From: Drosophila pseudoobscura
Lineage: Eukaryota > Arthropoda > Insecta > Diptera > Drosophilidae
Length of the DNA: 64,000 bases
Reading direction: 5' to 3'
Assembly (NCBI RefSeq): GCF_009870125.1
Contig: NC_046683.1
Location: 43,415,869 to 43,479,868 of the forward strand
The notes beneath the pieces were generated by a model. It was given only the letters and a program-made list of their open reading frames with translations, was not told the DNA's origin and did not search any database. Below are positions 1-14,700 of the stretch, one piece after another; within the stretch, counting starts at the first letter, position 1; each line of letters begins with the position of its first letter. The position numbers and the translations under genes are program-made.

Positions 1-770
1 TAGCCGTTATCTGGGACAGTTTTGATGGCTTGTACATAGATCTTACCCAATCGCTTTTTATATGTTTTTCTGTCAGTCTTCAGAGTGTCTCCCATCGCTC
101 TCACAGGACACACTGAAGCGAAAACAACATACACGTTGTGTGCGTGATCGCTGCTTTTTTTACCTGCAGTCAACTATGTATTCTATTTATATTTTTATTC
201 ATTTAATTTCCATTCGTATTCGTTTATATTTCTTTATTTCAGAAAACTCCTCTCAATATTTTAATAATGTGATAAAGTGCCTTTTGATATTGAAAATCTC
301 ATCTCGTTATCGTACCCGGAGCTCCATCCATCCATCTACATAACGAATGCTCCACTCCGGGCATTTCAAAACAACAGCAATCCCATCAAATCCGCTCTAA
401 AATTTGCATTTTGGTCGACAGTGTGCGGCACCTGCCTGCCACATTTGCCGGCTGGAGTCGCCACCGCCAGCCAGCGATTGGATGAACTTTTCGTTGGGTC
501 TCGCATTTCACAAACTGTGTCGCATTACACATTTTTGGCATATAATACTCGTACTGCTCGTTCCTCGTTCCTCGTTCGAAATTGTTTTGCTTTGCCACTG
601 TTGTTGGTGTTGTTGTTTTCTCACTAATTGTCACTAAATATGGCTTCGGCTAATTCCAGTTTCGGTTACTTAGCAGCTTACCAGTAGATGCACAACTAAG
701 CGACAAAAATAGATGCCAACTGGAAAGGGGGGAACAGGAGATGTCACCCGTACGTCATTTGATAAAGTGG

Positions 771-832
771 CAGTCAGTCAGTCAGTCAGTTCCCTAACTG
801 GCAGTCAGTCATTCAGTCAGTCATTCAGTCAT
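771..832. repeat. (GTCA)n tetranucleotide repeat
   Basis: Two runs of the tetranucleotide GTCA (CAGT) lie at 771-790 and 802-832, separated by a short interruption. Some units in the second run are spaced by ATTCA. This is an ordinary microsatellite in noncoding DNA. Confidence 0.85.
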
Positions 833-2919
833 TGAAGCGTTCAATCTTCTCACATTTTTTAGCACCTTTGTCAGCTTATCCAGCTCGTGTCAATTGCGAT
901 TGTTCGCTCGTCGGTTGTGCGAGACATTTTGCAATCGCTGTCTGACAGGTTGAGAACGCCTCTGGGGCCCGAACCAAACAAAATACATACATAGTTTTGA
1001 GCTTTTGCCCTGACAGTTCGTGTCGCACATTTTGCCGCCCTTCGGTGCGCTTCAACAGCTCCACTCCTGACACTCCGCTAACAGGCAAACACACACACAC
1101 ACACTTAAGCCAACAACAGGACAGGATAACCGATTACGGCCTTATAACTTTCTAACACAAGATGTTCGAGAGTCCCCAACAACAAGTTTGTAAGCCCTCT
1201 GGCTTGCTGTACACACATGTTGGAGCAATGAAAAGATGCAATTATCAATATCGTACCCCTTTGTATCCCCTCTCTCCTTTTGGTATTTATACATAGTTGA
1301 CTTTCCAGTTCCGTTTAAAGAACTCGGTAAATTTATCAAGTATTGCCATCTCTTTTCAATCAATTGTTCAGTCCCGACCACAGATAATGCCCAGCAGACC
1401 CTTTCCTACTCGACTTTAATTGCTTCGAGTTATTATTATTATGATTTTTATTATTTTTGATATTTTTCTTTATCTGATTTTCAACGCTGTGAATTCAATA
1501 CGATAAAAATGCTCACATGACCTTGAGGCGCATCATCCAACGATGCCATTTTGTGTTTTTGTTGTTTTTTTTCGTTTCGTTTCGTTTTGCGGTTTACGCT
1601 TTGTTGCTGTTGTTTTACGCTCTCTGGCTTCTCTGCTCTTCGCAGATAACTATCTTCATCTTCTTTGCCTAGAGCTTCTCTCTCTGTACATCTCTGCCTC
1701 CTCTTTTTGTACCTGCCGCTGTAGCCGAGTATCTTTCTGTGTAATCAAGAGAAGCAGCACCTAGCAGCGATTTTAATTATTGATCTTGCGCCTCAGTCGG
1801 TTTTGAGTTTTGAGGTTCGTTACAATCATTACGAGTATTGTTCGACTTTCATAGAACTCGTGCTTGGATATTGTGGATTCTGTTCGGTTTGCACCCCACT
1901 CCCCACCTCCCCCCCACCCAAAGTGCCCGGAGAGTGGTGGCCGGGGGGCTGGGACCGGGCCCAACCCACATGGGCACATCTATAACTGGCTGAGAGTCAA
2001 CCGAGTGTGTGCATTTCAAAGAGGCAACAGTAGGTGCTCGATATGATGGCAACTGTTTTGCATTTTGGTACAACAAAAATTGATAAAATTGCTATGTTTA
2101 AAGCTAGAGAATATGTATATGATGCTATGCTATATATCTAAAAATAGTTTTCAAAATTAGTTTGTTCTCTAAACTGGCGATATGTGCACAAAAAAACAAT
2201 AATTATGGTATTATATTAATATTCCAATCCAATTGTTCCCGCTAATAATTTATTAAAGCCTATGCCAGCGCTAAAAAGGCTTTTTTAATTTGAAAGCAGC
2301 CCTACAAACACCTCATCATGCACACGACATGGGTGCTGTTATTTTACATTTTGGAGTATTCTATTTTGCATTATCTGGGAGCAATTGGGAACAAGAATTC
2401 CCACTGCAATTTTATATAAAGTGTACATATGTCAACTAATTTATTCCATTCGATTTTCCCTATCACTTGACTTGTGCCATAAATCACCCAAGCCCTTACA
2501 CTCCCCACTGCAAGCCCTCCCTCCGTGGCTGGCTCGCCATAGCCAGTGCGCACTGTGGTTGCATGTGCCTGCCCCGACTGCTGACCCACTCAGCTGCCGC
2601 TGCCTCATCATAAGCATCACTCAAAGCAAACGTTGCTGCTGCTTTGCTTATTTGCATCAAGTCGAGTGGGTTTCTGTTTCTTCTTTTTTTTAATGATTTC
2701 TGTTGGAATTATAAGCAGTCGTCGGAGCAGCAGAGAGAAAAAAACGCTAAAATAAAAAATAATTGTTATAAGTGTGTATAAGTCAAGGTCAGGCAAAGCT
2801 CTCTTTTCTGATGTAACTTTGGCTTCCCTCTCCCAGGGCTGGGGGCAACCTAGTTCCGTTCTCCCGTTCTCCCATTTTTATTTCTATTTGTATTAAGTGC
2901 TAGTTGCGGTCTTCTATAT

Positions 2920-2962
2920 GGTACTGGAACTAGTACTGGAACTGGTACTGGTACTGGTACTG
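2920..2962. repeat. GGTACT hexamer array
   Basis: About seven units of the hexamer GGTACT, with GGAACT and AGTACT variants, follow one another. It translates on the minus strand as a Val-Pro repeat, but no gene surrounds it, so I call it a minisatellite. Confidence 0.8.
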
Positions 2963-5900
2963 GCAGTGCTTCGTGGTATGAGTGTCCGAGTATCCGACCA
3001 TGCATGTACATATGATATGTACATATATAGTGCCTGGTGTATACTTGGTGCATGAAACATTGCATTTTTATTGAAGTACAGCCAGGCCCAAGTGGTCGTC
3101 GCCCTTGTGCTAAGCCCGAGATGGCTGCAAATGCATTAAATCCAGCCTTGAACTATGATTTACTTGCACATGCGAGGATTCTCTATACATATACATACAT
3201 ATTTTCGTACATATGTTGTTCATGCAAGTATTTTTCTGTTCTGTGTTTGTTTGTTTGTCTGTTTCTTGGCACAATTAGAATTTTGGCAAATTTTCCCTTT
3301 GGCTGACACTTTTCTTGTGATGAAAATCTGGTATTTGACTTGGGGTTTGGCAAATTGTCGTGGCATTGGTTTCCTTGGTTTCCTCGGTCTCGGGCTTCAA
3401 CTTTGGCTTGATCATATTGTCAATATTTGCGCAATTTACTTGGGCAGGAATGTGCAAATGTGCTTTAAACCCGAGTCTGATTACTTTATTTTTGCAGCTT
3501 CTTTTTCATACGACGTCATGCAACTATTTAAATGTGCATCATATTTTTTCGAATTAGAAAAGCACAAAAGTTGTAGGACATAAAAATACATGAATTGTGA
3601 TATAGTAACAACTTCGATTAAATGTGAATATTTTATCTATATATTTATCTAAAGAATATGCTTAAAAGAATACGATTGAAGTATTTTAGAAAAACATTTT
3701 ATTAACTTAGATCCAGCCAAACTTGAAGAGTTAAAGAACATTTTGTCTGTAATATCTTGAATATAAACAGTATTATACAATTTAGCTTGCCTATAAATAG
3801 AAATCATTAGTAAAACGACCGTAAATGATCTAATTAATTTATCATCTCGAACAAAGTGCTTCACCTAATTACAGGCCGTTGAAAATATCATTTTCGTTTT
3901 GGTAAAAACCCCAAATTGCTGGAAAATATCCCAAAAACTGGCATCGAGGGAGCCACAAACATTTTGTGCCATTAAATATCTACAATTTAATGGATTAATT
4001 GATTTTCAAGTAACCCTTGAAAGCCTTTTTAATAGCATTAAACACACACAGAAAAGAGCACCAGCACCCAATCAGAAAACACAACCCCCTCTGGTCGAAG
4101 CAGCCCCAAAATAATCTTGATGAAGAAATGATGAAAATGTTTTCCACTTGCGTGAGCCGGGCTGAAAGCCAATTTGAGTATAATTTCCTTTAAGTAATTA
4201 AATTTGAATCAAAAATCTATGGCCAAACGAACGACAAACAAAGCGGTAGACAAAATGCTGTTGCTGTTGTTTGGACAGCACTCGGAGCTCACAGCCGGAG
4301 CCTCAGCCAGCTCATTAATATTTCTTTGCATGGGAGACGCGCTCTTGGAGTCGTCTCGCCTTGAAGCAGGTTGACTGGGCTGTTGGGATGTGGGGCTGTG
4401 CGTGTCTGTGTAATTAAGACAAAAGGTCATTGAGAGGCCCAAAGTTTTGAGGGGAGCCACCTGTTTTGGTTACGATACTTAGACCTAAGTAAACACAAAA
4501 CCCAACAAGCATATTAATCGTGTTTGGCAACACCAAAAAACACATAGCTGAAATATGAATGAATAAACGAATTGTGTACTGTGGCGTATACGTGATATTA
4601 GCTCGTAAAGCGATAAACACACGAAATATAATTATCAAGCGAACAAAGGGGTGTTGTTACACTCGATAAGAGACACAGGATAAAAGTTTTCAAAGGAGTG
4701 TGATGAGAACGACAGCTGTGTCCTGTATCCCAGAAAGAAGGCGAGACGCCAGAGCACATTATTGTATCGTATTACCGCAACAAAAACATTTCAATAGATT
4801 TTTTCCTTTGGGAAATTACAACTACTCTCAATTAGCCAAAGACATTGAATCATTTACATTTATGGTTCTGTGAAATGAGAACCCGCTGAGAATTTATACG
4901 TATTTCATGAACTTAGATGTCGGCCAAAGACACACACAGACTCCCCAAATGAAATCCACTAAATTCAGTGAATAATTTACATAAATTCAAACAATATATA
5001 AAACGAAATAAAATACATTTATATTCAAGTGATACATGGGGAGTACGGTCTGCCAGCACTGAATATCCGAATGTATTACACAGCCAAACATTTCGATCAC
5101 GTTCGCAGAATTTTAAGAACAAAAGTGCGCCAAAAGAAGCAAAAAAAAAGGGCATGGAGATGCTGCGCCAAGGAGAAGGGGAAACAGGATAAGACTCACG
5201 CAGACCCAGATCCAAACCATTTAAATACAGTTTGAGTGTAAAAAGTTTTGTTCTCTCTTTCTGTTTTTTGTTTTTATGCGCTGTAATCGTAGAGTCTAGG
5301 GGCATGCGACATCCTGTCACACTTCGTCAACTTAGATCGAGGAAGAGGATATCCAGGATATTCACAATTTACTTCGTGGAGTAGGTCCTAATGCCTAGAA
5401 CCATTCTAGCCGTTGTAGTACAGAGTATGTGCCAGCCGAGTCCTTTTGGTCTTGCTTGTGCAACGTGCAACCTATTCGCGCTGAAGATGCTTGTAGCTGA
5501 GCGCTTCTTGTGCTGCATTATGGAAATGGTCGCGTCTTACGCGTGTATTCGCTGCCATTAAAAATTCTGGATGTTGGTGCCTGGGAGGGGGCTTGTAGGG
5601 AGAAAGTAAAAGTACAACTGCAGTGCTGCAGCTTCTAGTGGATCCTTTGCCACCGCCACCGACACCGACGACACCATCTCCTCGGTCGCCTCCATCGCCT
5701 TCTGCCAAGCACGTGGTGTGAATGACAAATTACACACGGCAGTCAGCAGCCAGCAGCCAGCAGCCAGCAGCCAGCATAAGAACAGCAGCAGGCAGGCAGG
5801 GGGAAAAAAACGTGGCGAGAGCACCAGTAACTTTTCCTTCTTTTTCTGTGTAAACGATTTATGCAACAAAAGGCTATAAAGGCAAACAATGGCCACAAGT

Positions 5901-8594
5901 GTAATGGCTGCTCGGGCCGCCTCACACACATTCCGACTGCACAAAAGGCCAAAATTGCAGCATTTAAATAGTTGACAATAAGCTGGCTAACAGCCACAGC
6001 CACAGAGGCAGCAGCAGCGGCAGCGGCAGCGACAGCGGCAACAACCTCGGCTTTTCGACGCGTGGGTGGACTGACTGTGTGTAATTTTGAGCACTTTTTG
6101 CTAGTCCCCAGTTGACTTTTGCCGAGAACATGGCCGAGAACAGCACATGGCCCACAAAAAAGGTGAAGGCGACTCAAGCAGAGCTCCAAATTGACGTGTA
6201 GAGGGCTGGCTTTACACGGCAGCGCCAGTCCGTGCGGAGGTCAGCAATTGTGGATTCACAATGCGATAATTATTGTGTTTCACATCTGTACATGCTACTT
6301 TCTGTTTTGTCTTCCAAATATGATTTATAGTCATTGAAACAAGGTTGTACAATCGAATGATGGGAATGTATTCGATGGCAAGAAAGTTGAAATCTTGGGC
6401 ACCTAAAATTATACAAAATTCCATGTGTATCGTATGACACATTCCTCATAGAAAAGATATTCCAATCCGTCTTTATTCAGTGGGCAAAGCCCTAACGCAC
6501 CGTGTGATATATTAACGAGTGAGCGGTAAAGAACGAGTCCCTCAAAAATGCACAATAACAACCCAAACAAAAAACTTTCAGCTGGTATCCCCCGTATCCC
6601 CCCCGAACGCAACCACAACCCCTAACGCCGGGGCAACGTCCAGCATGCATATTAAAATTAAAAATATTCCCCAACGAGAAAACAAAACAGAGGGCAAAAA
6701 AAAATATATATATATGAAAACTTCGCTGCAGTTTGCCATGGGTGTCATACGGAAGCCAACAACTTCCCCCGACTCCGGTATCCCCCCGGGCGATCTGAGT
6801 GCCCCAAAAAATGTGGCACTCCACCCACTGGAGGCGGGAGTGGCAGTGGAAGCGAGAGCATTGTTCGCTCTCTCTTTTAATGCATACTACATTCTGTTTG
6901 TTTTGGCTACTTTTCTTTTGTATTTTTGTTTATTAAGTACATTCGGATATTCATATTTTAGCCGTGCTCCATTCCGTCCGCTCACTTGTCCGCGTGCTGT
7001 CCGCACTGTCCGTCCGGGGCCTGTCATCCGCGCACTGGCTAAGCAAGCCCTGGCACCGGCACCGGCTCTGGCTCCGGCTCTGACTCCGACTCTGGTCGCT
7101 TCTCACTTACTCCAGGCACGACTCGTTGCCGCTCATTTCTCATTCAGCTTTAGGGGCACAATTACGCAAATTGCAATTATGTTGTATTCCTCGGTTTGTC
7201 CCCAAAGTTTTTCCCTTCCTTCCCCTACTTCCCTTCAACCCTACGCCGTCGCCGTCGCCGTCGCTCTCGTCTCCCTTTTCCATTTGCCCCTGCTTTTTTT
7301 GATGATGATGGCAGGAGAGGCGAACTTTTAGGGCGTGGTGCCTTGGTTGCCTTGATGACAACGACGTGACCACAGTGACGAAAAAACAGAATGAAAAGGT
7401 TACGCACAGTGCTCAAAAATATTTGTTATTTATGAACAACATTTTGGTTGGGTTTTCCAAACGTCGAAATATGTAAATAAAATAGTACTATAAGTAATGT
7501 ACTGTTTATTCAGAATACGTTTCAAAAAGGTATCCATTAGCAATTGCAATTTTTCCACTCTTCCCTGCTGATTCCAAAGACAGACTTTGTCCATCAACAT
7601 ATCGCTTGGGTGTTTTCCATATCGATAAAACTTAAATGTGTGTTAATTAACAGAATAGTGCCTGCCCTTTAAATGTATATGCTTTCCATTCATTAAAATA
7701 TATTTAATATATTATATTACTTATAAGAAAAAAAATCCTCATAATATGAGCATCGGAATTTCATTTATTTCTGTAATGATGGAAACTTTAGCTGTACAAA
7801 CTTTTTATGCAATGAAAACCACTGTCCATTCTGTATAGAAAACCGCCAAATGCCTTCACACGCAGCCCCTTTTCTGGGCTAACTTGACAAAAAAAAAAGG
7901 CTTACAAAATATTCATATAAAGGTTGACAGTACAAAGCACGGGGGGTAGGGGAGGGGAGGCATGGGGGTGGTATGAGCCTGATGATCGGGCTGGTTGCTG
8001 TTGCTGTTGCCGTTCCTTTGTGCCGTCGAGTCGAGCACATTTTTCAAGTGCTAAACAAACGTTTCTGTTGCTTTCTTAACGTTCTTGGGGATTTGGTCTA
8101 CTGTTTATTTGCAACTTGTTTCCGTTTTTACGATTCCATTTCGCTTGTACTTGCCGACCCTGCCCCACTGTGCCTCAGCGCCAGCAGACGGTGTTGTTTA
8201 AAGGGGGAGGAGAAAATTGAGAGTTGAGTCTCAGATTTCGATGCGGTGACAGGCACCGTCCGATTCTGGGCATTATCTATAATTATTTATATAGTTTATT
8301 ATTGCCTAGTCGTCAGTCTGTGGGTGTGGGCGTGGGCATGGGAGGGGCTCTGAGAAATAGCTGGAGTCCCGCTTACACGTGACAAATGCATTTTCCTCTA
8401 TCAGTCGCATATAAACTATAAATGTTTTTTTTTGGCCCCAGCGCAGAGTGGACGGAATTCATCAGAATTCGGCAAACCCAAACGCCATATTCAATTACCA
8501 TCAAAAATGTTCATTAAATTACATTCGAGACTCCTGGAAACCATCATAAATTTCCCTCCCGTCCGCTGCAGCCATTAGTCAATAATATCCCCAA

Positions 8595-8622
8595 GCACAC
8601 ACACATACACACACACACACAC
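8595..8622. repeat. (CA)n microsatellite
   Basis: A CA dinucleotide run with a single T interruption. A GA-rich tract at 8,648-8,671 follows about 25 bases later. Confidence 0.85.
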
Positions 8623-9081
8623 ATGGGGTATAAAAAATGTACCAGCAGAGAGAGGTAGAGAGAAAGAGAGGGGGTGCGGGTGTGGGAGGGTATTTCCTTT
8701 AAATAAACGGTAGCTCCGTCCAGCTTTGGCCGTCGGATTTCGTTCGCTTTGAAGTTCTCGCCTGGTCTGTCCAATAATGAGGTTTTGGGCCCACAGAGCC
8801 ACAGAGCCTCACAGCCAAATCCCTTTCGGAGGATTTCATTTCGGCTATCAACTTATAACCATAAACAAGTCAAAGAGCGCCCCAAAAGCTGCCACACCAA
8901 CCAGCACACCCAGACACACACACACACAGAGAGACAGAGATAAAATGGGGGGCAGGAGAGCAGGAGAGCAGCGAAGGAGTACCGTTAGAAGCGGTTACTT
9001 TGTGATGAAGCCGTTGCAATACGCTGCGCTGCTGTTGCGCCTAAGCACAAGATAAACTTTTGCGTCTTGAAGCGAAACGAA

Positions 9082-9130
9082 CAGCGGCAGTGGCAGCGGC
9101 AGTGGCAGCGGCAGTGGCAGCGACAGCGGC
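9082..9130. repeat. GGCAGT/GGCAGC hexamer array
   Basis: About eight alternating GGCAGT and GGCAGC units. The six-base period keeps several frames open on both strands, which explains the repetitive ORFs seen around it. No splice or start context marks it as coding. Confidence 0.8.
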
Positions 9131-9341
9131 CCAGACGTCGTCGACGGCCACCGCAAAAAGTTCAAAATCTTGAAACCCGTTACCGCACACCCACAGCCAC
9201 ACCCCCACCCACTCCTGGCAGGCCCAACACCCCCTTTGAGCCTGGGCTAGGGCCTGACGCTCCTCGCCATTTTGCACTTCAATATTCTGGGGAATTGTTT
9301 GCCATTTTTACCCCTACGTACATATGTATTTTTGAGTGTAC

Positions 9342-9366
<25 letters not shown>
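9342..9366. repeat. (GT)n microsatellite
   Basis: An uninterrupted GT run of about 25 bases followed by GCGCGC. Confidence 0.85.
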
Positions 9367-9373
<7 letters not shown>

Positions 9374-11246
9374 ATCTATGTAGGTTTGCAAATTTTTTTC
9401 ACTTCTGGGGCATTTTTGCATGTTTGTCTCGCAAATTATGCGCTGCGCACAAACAAAAGAGGAAACGACGACGACGACGACGTGGCAGTGGCAGTGCTAT
9501 GTACGGTTATTTTTTTGCTGGCTGGCTGGCTCACTGGCTGGAATGCAGCTGAGGGTAACCGACAGAGAAACCCTTTAGTCCTGCGATAGTCGCGTGATGC
9601 ACGTCAATGTAGGCACGATCAGAGCCAAAATTCCCGGCGAAATGTCCACCAAGGAATTGGTAATTGAACACTCAATACACATCTCAAATATCAGTACAAG
9701 AAAAACAATAACCTCATTAAACAAAGAACAGAATTCCCGTTTTCGAAATTGGCGTACGGATTAGTGAAGAGCCCGTGATGCACATCGATGCCAGGAGAGT
9801 TCAGCAGATTTCAGTAGACCCTCAGCCACTCTACACTCTACAGAAGAAGCAAGCACCAGGCAGAATGCGTCCCGACCAGTGCTTTACGAGTACATACATA
9901 CTACGAATCCTACGACGATCACTGTGTAGTAATCGAGAATTTTCCTTCTTCGTCGATCGAAATTATCCTTCCTCACGGTCCCATTTCTAGCACGCTCTGA
10001 GGTTGGCCGACGCTGTGTGTGTGTGTGTCTGTTAGGAGGCCTCATTTTTTCACACGCCACGCCTCCTGTGTGCTGCTTCCTGCTCATTGCATATCCAACT
10101 TTATTTTGCTTCCAGCCGGAAATAATAATTGCAACATGGCGGCGCTGGATCTGGATCCCCAGTGTACCAAATGCCGCTGTTGCCTGCTGCCTGCTGCACG
10201 AGCATTAGCGAATTTCTACTGTGGCAACACCAGAAAATAGTGTCACTTCTGTCACACAAGGCACTCGTTCCCCAGCTTCAGCTCCAGCTCCAGCTTCAGC
10301 TGCAGCTCCACCTCAACCCCGCCTCCCCGCGCACTTCGTTTGCCGTTTCGGTGGAATTTTTTGCTCATTTCTCCAGCAGCAAACAAGGACAAAGCATTCG
10401 TAGCTGGTGTGTATGTGTGTGTGTGTGTTTGTATGTATGTTCTTTTTTTCATCCTTTGGTGCGAGCTTTTTTAAGATTTTAATACGTCTGTATGGATGAA
10501 AACTATTAGGGGTTTTCTGGTTTATTTTGCGATTTTTTTATTGTGAAAGTGTTTTTGATATCCTCCTTTCACATTTAGAAAATGCGTTTTACTCTCTGCG
10601 GACACTTTACGAGCGTAACAATTGAGCTCTTCAAATCTGCGGACATTCGTACGACAGAAAGTTAAAAAATATAAGAAAAGAGTCAACAAAATTTGAGGTT
10701 CAGTTTAAAAAATTGGAACAGCTTTGCGAGTTGGCTAAGAATATCTGTATAATATTTTCTGTACTTAAACTATATAAATATAGAGTGTTTAATTTTCAAG
10801 CTATTAATTTTTAAACCATTTCCTGTTTTTTTGTTATTATTTGTTTTTTGGCTAAATCTATAAAGTTTAAATTAATTGTAGAAATGTGTTTTTATTAATT
10901 TTCAATTTTTGATCTGCATCTTATTGAACATTTCTAGAAAGAATTTATTATTCTACACCGAGAGAAAAAATGCCAGAAATTTTAAAATGTAGAAATAAAT
11001 AAATATTTCCTACAAATTTTATGTATTATTTTAAGATTAAATATGGTTAAAAAAGAGTTTTTAATCAGCGTGAAATTTTATTTAAAAATGGCTTTGCTCT
11101 CAGTTAGGCTCTGAGAGTGTTACAACCAACCCTAAAGCTCTATGAATACTCTCCACTTGAAGCCTAAAATCAAAATACTGATACCTATTCCTCTACTATG
11201 AAGTTCGGGGGCAAAAATAGAAGAAAAAAAACTGAGCACTCACTTA

Positions 11247-11700
11247 CCCCTCGCTGGCAGTGTAAAAACGTAACAAACGAGCACATGAAAGTAAAGATTG
11301 ACGGGTAATACGAACGAACTCTGTCGACAGACAGTCGTCTGCTGGCTGCCCCCACTCACAGAAACCAGACATAAGTATTAGCCAGATATCTGTATACAGG
11401 CTATATACATACATACGCATACGTATACGTATATGTCTGGCATATAAACAGTGCTCAGCTGTCAGACAAACAGACGTAACGTGCAAAAAGGAACAAAACA
11501 CGAGGAAGGAAAAAAAAACTGCGCAAACAATAGAAAAATTGCGAATGACGCGACGCGTTCCGAGTTCATAGTGGAATAAAATAGCGACAACAACATCAGT
11601 AGCAGTGGCAGTGCCAGTGGCAGTGGCAGTAGCATCACTACGATCTGACAGTTCTCTATCCCTATCCCCTGTCAGAGCCCATCTTTTAGCCAGTCAGCCA
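11247..11700 (-). other. Possible noncoding first exon on the minus strand
   Basis: Read on the minus strand, a stretch rich in TTCGTT and CAGT motifs ends at a strong splice donor (exon ...GCGAGGG, then GTAAGTGAG, with the donor GT at 11,246-11,245). A near-consensus donor without an obvious coding frame would fit a 5' leader exon of a gene extending to lower coordinates. No partner exon or core promoter can be proved from sequence alone. The 85-residue minus-strand ORF that overlaps it (11,244-11,501) looks like no known family. This is a weak candidate. Confidence 0.2.
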
Positions 11701-14700
11701 GCCATACATCCATCCATTAGTTGTTCCGTTTCGGGTATGTTTTTCGTACGCTTAAACTATATCCATTCATTTTGATGCGACGACTTCAACTTCTTCCTCG
11801 ACTGGTGATTCCCCCTCCACCACAGCCAGAAGACGTCACTTTCGTGGAGCAAGACTCGTTACAGTCATCGCAGTTCGTCTCGGCTATTGTAACTGTTATT
11901 GTGGGGGCCCCCTTATACTCTTTTCGAGCTTGCGAGTATGCCCCATTTATTGCTGTTTATCAACTCGAGCAAAGCAGACACTTTTTAACTAATTTTGAGA
12001 GTAAATTGCTCAGTAAGTGCTGCCCTAAAGTCTCGCCCCAACATTCCTTTTAAACTATTTTTTAGAATTTAAAATACATATATGTATTTATTTTACATAG
12101 ACTTCTCTATTGGTGAAGCAAAAAATGTTTTCAATGGATATTTTGAAGATTCAATTTAGGAATTAATCCAAAATTAAATACGTTATGAGATTGTGATTAA
12201 AAATACATAATTAACAAAAAAAATAGTAATAGCAAAATTACAAAATTATTAGCAAATAAAAATTTAACTTCAAGTCTAATAAACTCTCATTTTTGTTTTA
12301 GAAAGGTTTTCATCTTCTTGAAATTTTCTTCACAATATCGAAAACCGATATCTTCTCAACGAAGATAAGAAATCGATGGATAGCTTCGATATTGACTCGA
12401 TGGTTTCACATCAGCTATGATGGATGATAGAAGGGATTCGCCTGCATTAAAAATGAGAGATATATTTTATTCCATCTACTTGGAACCAGATATATATAAA
12501 GGCGACTCAAAAGCATGACTTTAGGGTTTTCCAATCTAACAATTAAAGAAATTCTCAATGCAGAAAGAATGTACAAATTTGTGAACAATTTGGAAATTTC
12601 AACTCGAAGCTCGAGGAATTCCAAGCTCAAAGGCACAAAGAAATGTTCGAGACGACCTCGGCCCAGCCCATTGAATGTTACTTAGCTCAAAGGCAAGCAA
12701 GCAAGTGCCCTGCCGACTGCGACTGCGACTGGACTGCCTGGCTCTTGGACAGAGAAAACTCAGAACTCAAAGCTAGCTCACTTACAGGACGAAATCCAAT
12801 TGACAGACAAACATGCAAACTGGCCATCGATAAATGAAAGCCCACTGAAGAACGCTTGGACCTGGGGACAGGACGACCACGGGACGAAGCCACGACCTAA
12901 TACTCAACTTCAGTTCACTTGTCGATGGCAACGCACAAAGAAAAGGGATTGGGGGGGAAGAGGATGTGGAGGAGGTGAGAGATGCGGCTGGAATATGAAA
13001 AATCAAACCCCAAATCGAGCCACACAATCAGGCTGGCGGAAGGAGGTACAAAATTGCTTATGCCCCGTATGCCTTAATCCTTAAAATGTTCCTGCATCTG
13101 CATGAAAATTTATTGCTTTCCGCAAAACGATTGCCGAATGCAACAGACTTAAATTAGTCAAAGTAACCAGGGCAAAGGCAATCGGAAGGACCCCAGAAAA
13201 AGTTCTCTTTCCTTTCTTGGCGCAGGGCAGGGCAAGGCAGGGCTGGGAGGTGCGGGCGGGTTTTGGGGTGGTGTGGGGCATGTCCAAATGAAAATCAAGT
13301 TCTTCTTTGACCTAACCTCACATCCAAGTAATTGACATTCTGTTGCGCTATTCGACCCAGGAACCCATGCTCCAAAGCACCAAAGCACCCAAGGACCAAA
13401 GCACCAAGGAGGTTCAACTGCTTCCCAATATTGCAGCTCCTCCATCTCCATTGGCGTGTCTGGCCGGGGATTTATTGCAGCCTCAGTTGTTTGCCCATCT
13501 TCATCTGCTTCTTGCTCGACTTGCACCATTTCTTTGGGTTCCAGGTTTAGACTGTTCCCTTTTTTTTTTTTTTGTGTGTGTCTTAGCCATTCGTATGCTC
13601 CCATCTAAGACGTCATTTTAGAAAACGACGCCCATTGCAATAGCGTCGAGATTTGATCAGTTGTTTGCCTTTGCTTTATATCTTTTACTGTTTTAAAATT
13701 GCTCTCATGTGACTTTGGCTCGGCTCGACTCCCGACTCCCGACCCACGACCCACGACTACTGTCTTCTGTCTCCTATATCCTGTCTGTTATACAATGGGC
13801 ATACAATGAGCTGGAAATTGTCAAAACGAAGGTAATCCATGCTTCACACTGGCAGCACTACAACCCCTTGAAATACTTTATTTTTAAGGGGTTTCTTTGC
13901 TTTTATTCGCAACAATAAAATGACTGAGAATGGTTAATGGACTTATAATGGTCCAGCCCTAGAGGATGGACAGAAATGGCATCTGGAAGTGCCTAATAAA
14001 ACATCCTTGTGTTATCCTCATCTATGCAGGTTTTGCTCAGCGAATATTTAGTTTATTCCTTAATCTAGGGTATCCCTGGATCGTTCTCACGTTTGGAAAC
14101 CAATTCTAGCACTGCGCCCATGGTGGCTGCAGTTCTTCAGCGACGAGTATATATTTTTTTTTTCAGTCAACATCTGCTCGTTTCTGGCAAATTGTATCTG
14201 TATTTTTATGTGTTCTATCCTTGGTTTTTTTAGTGGGTCCTTGGTGGCTGCTCTATTCTAAAGCGACAACAGAATAAATTTTGGTTGGACAATTTTTGTG
14301 TGCATCGTTTTTTTGTGTAGGTTTGTTTGGTAAATCCCCAATGCAGGCGACTCAAGTTACCAAAATATACGATGCACATTCATATTCATTCTCGTGCTCG
14401 TTCTCAGAGTGGAAACATATCCTTGGGGAATTAATGGAGCACACAGTGGAGGAGCGAGAGAGATGTCTTCATACACGTATGTATGTATAGAATTTCACAC
14501 ATTTCTGCCACTTTTCGTTTGATATAAATGCTTTTATTCCGACAATTAATTATGGATTTTTTTTCGTCGAGAGAACTCTAAAGTGTTGAACGAGAGGCAG
14601 ATTTTTATTTGCCTTTGGTGGAATTCGAGATTTTAATTTATTTAAAAGATTTCCATTTCTGTGCATTTGCAAAACTAAATCCTGCCATGGGCATCCTGCT

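Larger units (their letters stand above)
1..11240. other. Long noncoding stretch, no gene supported
   Basis: I find no ORF here with the composition or family likeness of a protein. The open frames are short, low in complexity and often begin at non-ATG codons. The stretch holds simple repeats (listed separately), AT-rich blocks (around 2,050-2,250, 7,400-7,750 and 10,500-11,100) and GC-richer blocks with hexamer arrays (7,020-7,100, 9,080-9,130, 10,265-10,310). It could be intergenic DNA or a large intron of a gene whose exons lie outside the window. I saw no tRNA-like B box (GGTTCGAATCC) on either strand, but this was a visual scan, not a tRNA search. Confidence 0.6.

Noticed and set aside
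5735-5775. Short evenly spaced CAGCAGC repeats as a CRISPR-like array
   Set aside because: No unique spacers; it is a plain CAGCCAG minisatellite in eukaryotic DNA.
6519-7331. 270-codon plus frame
   Set aside because: It starts at GTG and crosses an A-rich run and proline-alanine hexamer repeats. Nothing resembles a domain.
12340-12420. DRE-type promoter for a gene near 12.4 kb
   Set aside because: ATCGATGG and TCGATGGTTTCACA resemble the 39.9-kb promoter, but no supportable ORF or splice signal follows.
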